This document shows positions 59,802 through 64,000 of a DNA stretch of 64,000 nucleotides, piece by piece. Positions within the stretch are counted from its first letter, which is position 1. The number at the start of each line of letters is the position of its first letter. Origin of the DNA: Acidobacteriota bacterium. Its GTDB lineage: Bacteria; Acidobacteriota; Terriglobia; Bryobacterales; Bryobacteraceae. The notes under the pieces were generated by a model that saw only the letters and a list, made by a program, of their open reading frames with translations, was not told the DNA's origin and ran no database searches. Location: contig JACPNQ010000034.1 of assembly GCA_016185425.1 (NCBI GenBank), positions 434,001 to 498,000 of the forward strand. Direction: 5' to 3'. The position numbers and the translations under genes are program-made.

Positions 59802-60895
59802 ATGGATAGACGCACTCTCCTATCTGGGTTGACGATACTTCCACTGACTGCGGGGAAGGGTATTGACGCCTCGTTCCGCCGCCAGATGTCTGACGCGATG
59901 GCCGTTGCTCCTGTACTCGCCGCGGTAATTGGGCGGATCGAGAAGGGCGCGCTGGCGTGGGTGGAGGCGATTGGCGATTGCACGGGCGATACCGTATTTC
60001 AAGCGGCGAGTCTGACAAAGCAAGTTACCGCGTACGTCGCGTTTGCATTGCGAGATCAGGGCAAGTTGGATTTCGCGGCGCCGCTGGTCCGGTATGTGGA
60101 TGATATTACAGATGAGCGTTCCAGGCGAGTAACTCTTCGTCACGTGCTGAGCCACAGCAGTGGATTTCCAAACTGGCGGAACGAGGTAGGGCAGGGACTG
60201 GTTTCGGCGTTTGAGCCAGGAGAAAAGTGGCAGTACTCAGGCGAAGGCTACGTGTATCTGCAGCGGATAATTGAGCACATAACTGGCAAGAGTTTCTGGT
60301 CTACGGCGGAGGAGATCGTCTTTCGGCCTCTGAAAATGCAGTCCACGGCGATGTGCTGGGTACCGGAATTGGCGGCCCGGTTCGCCGAACCGCATCGCAG
60401 GCGGGGAGAGCCGGTGGCCAAATGGATGCGCAGGGAAAAGACCTGCAGAACTTCGCGAAGAAGCTGGGGAAAAATGTCCGGGAGTTGCGGTATGAGGACT
60501 CGATCGCACAGGCCAGGGAGTCAGGTGGACGGCCGCTGCCGAACTGGATGCAGCCGAACGCCGCGGCTAGCATGGTGACGACAGCGAACGACTATGCGCG
60601 GTTCGTTGCGGCGGCGATGAAGAACGCCGAATTGCGCAAGCCGCACGTCACTATGCGAACCGGCAAGGATTGGATGCTTGGTTGGGGACTGGGTTGGGGA
60701 ATCGAACGGACGGGAGGCCGGGAATATCTATGGCAATGGGGCGATAACAGCGGTTACAAGAACGTGGTGTTTGGCGAGCCGGCAAGTGGCTCTGGGGTGT
60801 TCGTTTTCACGAACGGGGATGCTGGGCAGGCGATTTACGACCGCGTGGTGCGGCATGTTACGAGGCATGACCATCCCGCGCTGCTTTGGATATAA
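59802..60895 (+). pseudogene. Frameshifted beta-lactamase-family serine hydrolase
   Basis: Two overlapping frames together give a full-length hydrolase of about 365 residues. Frame one (from 59802) has a Tat-like leader, the S-x-x-K motif in AASLTKQVTAYVAF, LRHVLSHSSGFPNW and the YSGEGYVYLQRIIEH equivalent of Y-x-N, then loses family likeness after about 60,420 and stops at 60578. The second frame, offset by one base, continues from about 60,425 as GKDLQNFAKKLGK to NAAASMVTTANDYARFVAAAMKN and ends at 60895 with family features (LWQWGDNSGYKNVVF). A single-base indel in the genome or the assembly is the simplest cause; no slippery sequence is evident. Confidence 0.72.
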
Positions 60896-60917
60896 CCCCG
60901 CCGGATTCGTCTAAGTA

Positions 60918-60994
60918 TGGTGCGCCCGGAAAGATTCGAACTTCCGACCTTCTGGTTCGTAGCCAGACGCTCTATCCAACTGAGCTACGGGCGC
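60918..60994 (-). tRNA. tRNA-Arg (anticodon ACG), CCA encoded
   Basis: The minus-strand sequence folds as a cloverleaf: acceptor stem GCGCCCG/CGGGCGC (7 bp), D stem GCTC/GAGC, anticodon stem TCTGG/CCAGA with loop CTACGAA, and T stem GGAAG/CTTTC with TTCGAAT loop; the discriminator A is followed by CCA in the DNA. Anticodon ACG reads the CGN family. No intron. Confidence 0.95.
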
Positions 60995-61063
60995 ATTCGA
61001 CGGCGTGACATTCACCAGAATACCACGATTGGCGCGGGATTGGGGTGGTTTCGGGGTAATTTT

Positions 61064-62161
61064 TCAATCGCGGATACGCCCGTCCGTGTGCAGCGTCAAC
61101 CTGCGCCCACCCCATTTCACTGTGTTGCCGAACAGCCCCGCAAACCAGATCGCCACCGCGGCCAAATCGCGCAGCGGCATCAGCGACAGCCGGAATACTA
61201 CGTTGCGATCCTCCAGAATCAGCAACCCCGCGAGCACCGCGACATTGAACCGCAGCGCGAACAGCGCCAACCCCAGCATCGGATTCCCGGTCAGGAACGC
61301 CACAAACGCCCATAGCGTGCCGAACGTCACAGGCAAACCCAAATACCCCAATACGCCGCCGCGCGAAACGCGGATCGTTCGTGCCCAACGCAATTGGTGC
61401 TCCCACGCCTCGCGCCAGGTCTTGGCGCCAAGGCTGGTCTCCACCACGCACGAGGAAAGAATCGTCCTCTTGCCGGAGAGCGTGATCAGCCGGCCGAGTT
61501 GGTAATCGTCTGCCAGGTAATCGGCGATTGCCGCAAAACCACCGACTGCGCGTAGATCAGCCCGCCGGAAGAAGAGCGTCGATCCCATTGCAAATTCGTT
61601 CACGCCGACAAACGGCGCCACCAGCGTCGAGGGTGCGAAATCGGTCGCGACGCCAAGCGCCTCCACCTGCCCGGGAAAATGCTCCGCGCGCGCTCGATAA
61701 AGCGCGGTTACTAACCCTGTATCAGGCTGTTCCAACTCGGCCGCCAGCGTCCTCAGGTATCCCTGCGGCACGCGAATATCGCCGTCATTCACCAGCAGCA
61801 CGTCGTAGAGCGCTTCCTTTTCCAGATCGATCAGCGCCCCCACCTTGGGATTCGGCGTCTCAGTCGACCGGACGATCAATCGTATGCGCCGTTCCGGAAA
61901 CTCGGCTATCGCGCGTTCAATGATCGGCACGGCCGGATCATCCCGATCCGCAACCGCGAATAGCAGCTCAAAGTGCGGATAGTCCTGCTGAGCGTGGGAG
62001 CACACGACGCTGTAAAAGAGGGGATCGGCGCCGCGTACCGGTTTCAGAATCGAGATCGGCGGCATCGCGTCCGGCGCCGGCCGCACCTGGAACATTCGAC
62101 GCAGGCATGCGATCAGCGCGACGAGTTGATACCCGATCGGAATAAGAAACAGCCAGTCCAT
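61064..62161 (-). CDS. hpnI: Hopanoid-type glycosyltransferase HpnI (GT21-like)
   Basis: A 365-residue inverting GT-A transferase with terminal membrane segments (first MDWLFLIPIGYQLVALIAC, later TFGTLWAFVAFLTG and LGLALFALRFNVAVLAGLL). Ceramide-glucosyltransferase-like motifs are PPISILKPVRGADP (start of GT-A), DVLLVNDGDIRVP, DFAPSTLVAPFVGVNEF, YLADDYQLG and the Q-x-x-R-W equivalent QLRWAR near 255. In characterised pathways HpnI adds N-acetylglucosamine to bacteriohopanetetrol, which is then deacetylated by HpnK and rearranged by HpnJ. Being last in the hpnJ operon supports that assignment; no HpnK is visible in the window. Confidence 0.8.
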   Translation of the reverse strand: MDWLFLIPIGYQLVALIACLRRMFQVRPAPDAMPPISILKPVRGADPLFYSVVCSHAQQDYPHFELLFAVADRDDPAVPIIERAIAEFPERRIRLIVRSTETPNPKVGALIDLEKEALYDVLLVNDGDIRVPQGYLRTLAAELEQPDTGLVTALYRARAEHFPGQVEALGVATDFAPSTLVAPFVGVNEFAMGSTLFFRRADLRAVGGFAAIADYLADDYQLGRLITLSGKRTILSSCVVETSLGAKTWREAWEHQLRWARTIRVSRGGVLGYLGLPVTFGTLWAFVAFLTGNPMLGLALFALRFNVAVLAGLLILEDRNVVFRLSLMPLRDLAAVAIWFAGLFGNTVKWGGRRLTLHTDGRIRD

Positions 62162-62163
62162 GT

Positions 62164-62526
62164 TCAGACGGCCAATAATGCCACACCCACCGCCACCAGC
62201 GCGGTGCCGCCCCAGCGCGCCGCGGTGACACGCTCCCGCAGCACCAGGCGTGCGAGTACCGTTTCCGCCACCAGGCTTAGTGCCGTCGCCGGAACCGCGA
62301 AGCTCAAGTCGGCCACCGCGAGCAGGGCGAGAAAGGCGTAGAACGAAATGGCCAAAAACACGACGGACCCGATGAGCGGGGCCTTGGTCAACAACAGTTT
62401 CAACAACCGGCCGATTCCGCCAGCGCCAAAGTCCTTCACCTCACCGTGCCGCTTCATCTCCCAGCTCTGCAGCAGGTCGCTAGACACCGTGGAGATAACA
62501 ATAACGGCGACGAACAGCCAGGCCAT
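62164..62526 (-). CDS. Four-helix SMR/EamA-like membrane protein 2
   Basis: A 120-residue protein with four hydrophobic segments (WLFVAVIVISTVSSDLLQSW, LIGSVVFLAISFYAFLALLAVADL, FAVPATALSLVAETVLARLVL, GGTALVAVGVALLAV), typical of a half-size drug/metabolite transporter. The ADLSFAVPATALSLV helix resembles the EmrE/ArnE group. The ATG follows the stop of membrane protein 1 with no spacer (TAGATG), and hpnI begins two bases later. Possible subunit of a flippase together with protein 1. Confidence 0.82.
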   Translation of the reverse strand: MAWLFVAVIVISTVSSDLLQSWEMKRHGEVKDFGAGGIGRLLKLLLTKAPLIGSVVFLAISFYAFLALLAVADLSFAVPATALSLVAETVLARLVLRERVTAARWGGTALVAVGVALLAV

Positions 62527-62928
62527 CTATGTGGCCTCCGATTTTGGCGCCGTCAGGCCTACGAGTATCGTTCCGCCCACAATACACAATGTACCCGCCC
62601 ATCGCATCGGCGTGATTTTCTCATCGAGAAACGCGGCGCCCATCGCTGCGTTCAGCACGAATCCAATGGAAGTCACCGGGATGACGTAGCTCAGGTCCGC
62701 CCAGCTCAACAGCGCCATCCGCGAAAGCATCCACACCGAAAGCAACAGAATTCCGCAGAACACCCACGGATCGAACACAACGCGCACAAAACTCCACGCC
62801 GATCCATCCATGGCCGCGCCGTGCTTAATCCCCCAACTCAGCGCAAAATTTCCGACTACATTGGTGGTGACGACAATCGCGGCGAACAGCCGCGTCTTCC
62901 AGACCAGATGGCCGCTATTGATTGACAC
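62527..62928 (-). CDS. Four-helix SMR/EamA-like membrane protein 1
   Basis: A 133-residue protein starting GTG at 62928, overlapping hpnJ by 14 bases. Four hydrophobic segments (RLFAAIVVTTNVVGNFALSW, WVFCGILLLSVWMLSRMALL, ADLSYVIPVTSIGFVLNAAMGA, WAGTLCIVGGTILVGL) place it in the small half-size DMT class, similar to but clearly different in sequence from its neighbour. The pair is reminiscent of ArnE/ArnF, two SMR-like proteins that together move aminoarabinose-lipid across the inner membrane; the same use for a glycosylated hopanoid is inference. Confidence 0.82.
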   Translation of the reverse strand: MSINSGHLVWKTRLFAAIVVTTNVVGNFALSWGIKHGAAMDGSAWSFVRVVFDPWVFCGILLLSVWMLSRMALLSWADLSYVIPVTSIGFVLNAAMGAAFLDEKITPMRWAGTLCIVGGTILVGLTAPKSEAT

Positions 62929-64000
62929 TGGCGAGCGCGGCCTGTTTCTGATCCTTCACAAACTGCTTCCGCTTGCTGCGCAGGGCGAGGTACTCACGGG
63001 CTTCCTTGTACAGCCGCTTGCGGTCATTGGCGTCAAACATCGCATTGCGCACAATGCGCCATGCGGCCTTCGGCCGGAAGTAGTACTCGGAGTAGAATCG
63101 TTCGACGGAATCCACAAGTTCGGCGCGGTCCAGGCCGGGGTAGATGATGTTCGGCAACTGATGACCCATGTCATCGGTCATCGAATCGAGCGTGATCAGT
63201 CCGTTTTTTACCACGTGATCGTAGAATTCGGTGCCGGGATACGGATGCGCCAACGATACCTGGATGGTCTCGCAGTCCAACTCCTTCGCGAATGCAATGG
63301 TTGTCTCGATCGAATCCCGCGTCTCTCCCGGCAAACCGACGATAAAGTCCGCGTGAATTTTCAAGCCAAGCTTGTGCGCGTTCGTAGTAAAGCGCCGGGC
63401 CATGTCAACGTTGGCGCCCTTCTTAATGTTCTTCAGAATCTGCTGGTCGCCCGACTCGTAACCGACAATCATCAGCCGCGCGCCCGCGTCTTTCATCGCA
63501 GCCAGGGTGTCGTAGTCCGTGGTGACCCGCGACGTGCAACTCCACGTCATGCCGACCTTCGCCAGCTCTTTGCAGAGCTCGATGGTGCGGTCTTTTTTGT
63601 AGTTGAACGTGTCGTCGTCGAAGAATACTTCATGGATGCCCGGGAAGTTCTCCTTGATCCACTTTACTTCGCTAACGACATCGGTCACCGAGCGCAGCCG
63701 CCAACGATGGCCGGAGTGCGTCTGCGGCCAGAGACAGAATGTACATTGCGCCGGACAGCCGCGGGACGTGTAAATCGACACGAAAGGATTCTTCAGGAAC
63801 GGTACGTTGTACCGGGTGAAGTCCAGGTCGCGTTTGTAAACCTTGGATGCCCAGGGAAGCGCGTCCAGGTTTTCGATCACCGGACCGTCGGGGTTGTGCC
63901 AGAATCCATCGCCTTTGCGAAAGCTCACGCCGGGCAGTTCGGAGAGCGGCTTGCCGTTGGCGTAGTCGACGATTTGGTGGTCGAATTCCTTGCGGACCAC
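62915..64000 (-). CDS. hpnJ: Hopanoid radical SAM protein HpnJ (partial)
   Basis: The visible 361 codons cover the radical SAM domain and C-terminus; the gene runs off the right edge, where about 110 residues with the B12-binding domain should lie. The cluster is CPAQCTFC (Cys-x3-Cys-x2-Cys) in SIYTSRGCPAQCTFCLWPQTHSGHRWRLRS, strongly HpnJ-like, then DVVSEVKWIKENFPGIHEVFFDDDTFN, TSRVTTDYDTLAAMKDAGARLMIVGYESG and the C-terminal PYPGTEFYDHVVKNGL. HpnJ contracts the hexosamine of glycosylated bacteriohopanetetrol to a cyclitol ether. It is first in the visible part of the operon, ahead of the two SMR-like genes and hpnI. Confidence 0.85.
   Translation of the reverse strand: MVRKEFDHQIVDYANGKPLSELPGVSFRKGDGFWHNPDGPVIENLDALPWASKVYKRDLDFTRYNVPFLKNPFVSIYTSRGCPAQCTFCLWPQTHSGHRWRLRSVTDVVSEVKWIKENFPGIHEVFFDDDTFNYKKDRTIELCKELAKVGMTWSCTSRVTTDYDTLAAMKDAGARLMIVGYESGDQQILKNIKKGANVDMARRFTTNAHKLGLKIHADFIVGLPGETRDSIETTIAFAKELDCETIQVSLAHPYPGTEFYDHVVKNGLITLDSMTDDMGHQLPNIIYPGLDRAELVDSVERFYSEYYFRPKAAWRIVRNAMFDANDRKRLYKEAREYLALRSKRKQFVKDQKQAALASVNQ

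Noticed and set aside
60410..60470. Programmed ribosomal frameshift in the serine hydrolase
   Set aside because: No canonical slippery heptamer is in the right frame; a simple indel is more likely.

Overview
The window looks like a chromosomal segment of an acidobacterium, most likely of the Solibacteres/Bryobacteraceae type. The reasons are family-level. There are four very large Oar-type TonB-dependent receptors with an N-terminal carboxypeptidase-regulatory-like domain. There are planctomycete/acidobacterial gene pairs (PSCyt1-DUF1549-DUF1553 with DUF1501; DUF1587/1592-type cytochrome-like protein with DUF1552). Several secreted proteins end in the C-terminal domain first defined in Solibacter (TIGR03437), and a TIGR02999-type ECF sigma factor is paired with a TPR Ser/Thr kinase. 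Coding density is high, GC is high, and most genes lie in tight strand-coherent operons. No phage, insertion sequence or CRISPR array is recognisable.

Layout. 0-2.4 kb: an ECF sigma/anti-sigma pair (the anti-sigma runs off the left edge) diverges from murB, which is translationally coupled to an ankyrin gene. 2.3-8.0 kb: a minus-strand operon of a secreted unknown, a serine hydrolase, a PSCyt1/DUF1549/DUF1553 protein and a DUF1501 protein. 8.1-9.8 kb: glnS. 9.8-17.9 kb: minus-strand SGNH hydrolase, cytochrome-like DUF1592 protein, DUF1552 protein and an Oar receptor. 17.9-21.4 kb: a plus-strand operon of an ArsC-fold protein, a YbhN-like membrane protein, a PIG-L deacetylase and selA. 21.4-24.8 kb: a polyphenol-oxidase-fold protein that has lost its copper ligands, EF-P with an unusual loop tip, and guaB. 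24.8-25.5 kb: a 735-bp non-coding stretch with a terminator and a second strong hairpin. 25.5-35.7 kb: CotH-like kinase, TPR kinase with its sigma factor, NHL-repeat protein, an internally deleted esterase remnant, an exported methyltransferase and a beta-propeller protein. 36-41.5 kb: FecR operon, Gfo/Idh/MocA oxidoreductase, GDPD, HEAT-like protein, zinc-ribbon membrane protein. 41.6-48.3 kb: two divergent Oar receptors. 48.3-56.9 kb: small proteins, then a five-gene operon (receptor, GMC oxidoreductase, gluconate-dehydrogenase subunit-3-like protein, DJ-1/PfpI, TIM-barrel isomerase) divergent from a GntR regulator. 56.9-60.9 kb: secreted unknown, hybrid histidine kinase, frameshifted serine hydrolase. 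60.9-64 kb: tRNA-Arg and a compact hopanoid operon (hpnJ, two 4-TM SMR-like genes, hpnI) that runs off the right edge.

How genes may work together. The most system-like units are these. (1) hpnJ-SMR-SMR-hpnI combines two hopanoid head-group enzymes with a putative paired flippase. (2) The GntR-controlled operon has a receptor, a periplasmic FAD oxidoreductase with its exported partner and an isomerase, under two exact copies of a 14-bp operator that touch both divergent start codons. (3) The ArsC-like/YbhN-like/PIG-L/selA group is a tightly packed operon of unexplained composition. Functions are assigned from motifs and family memory only; no database search was possible.
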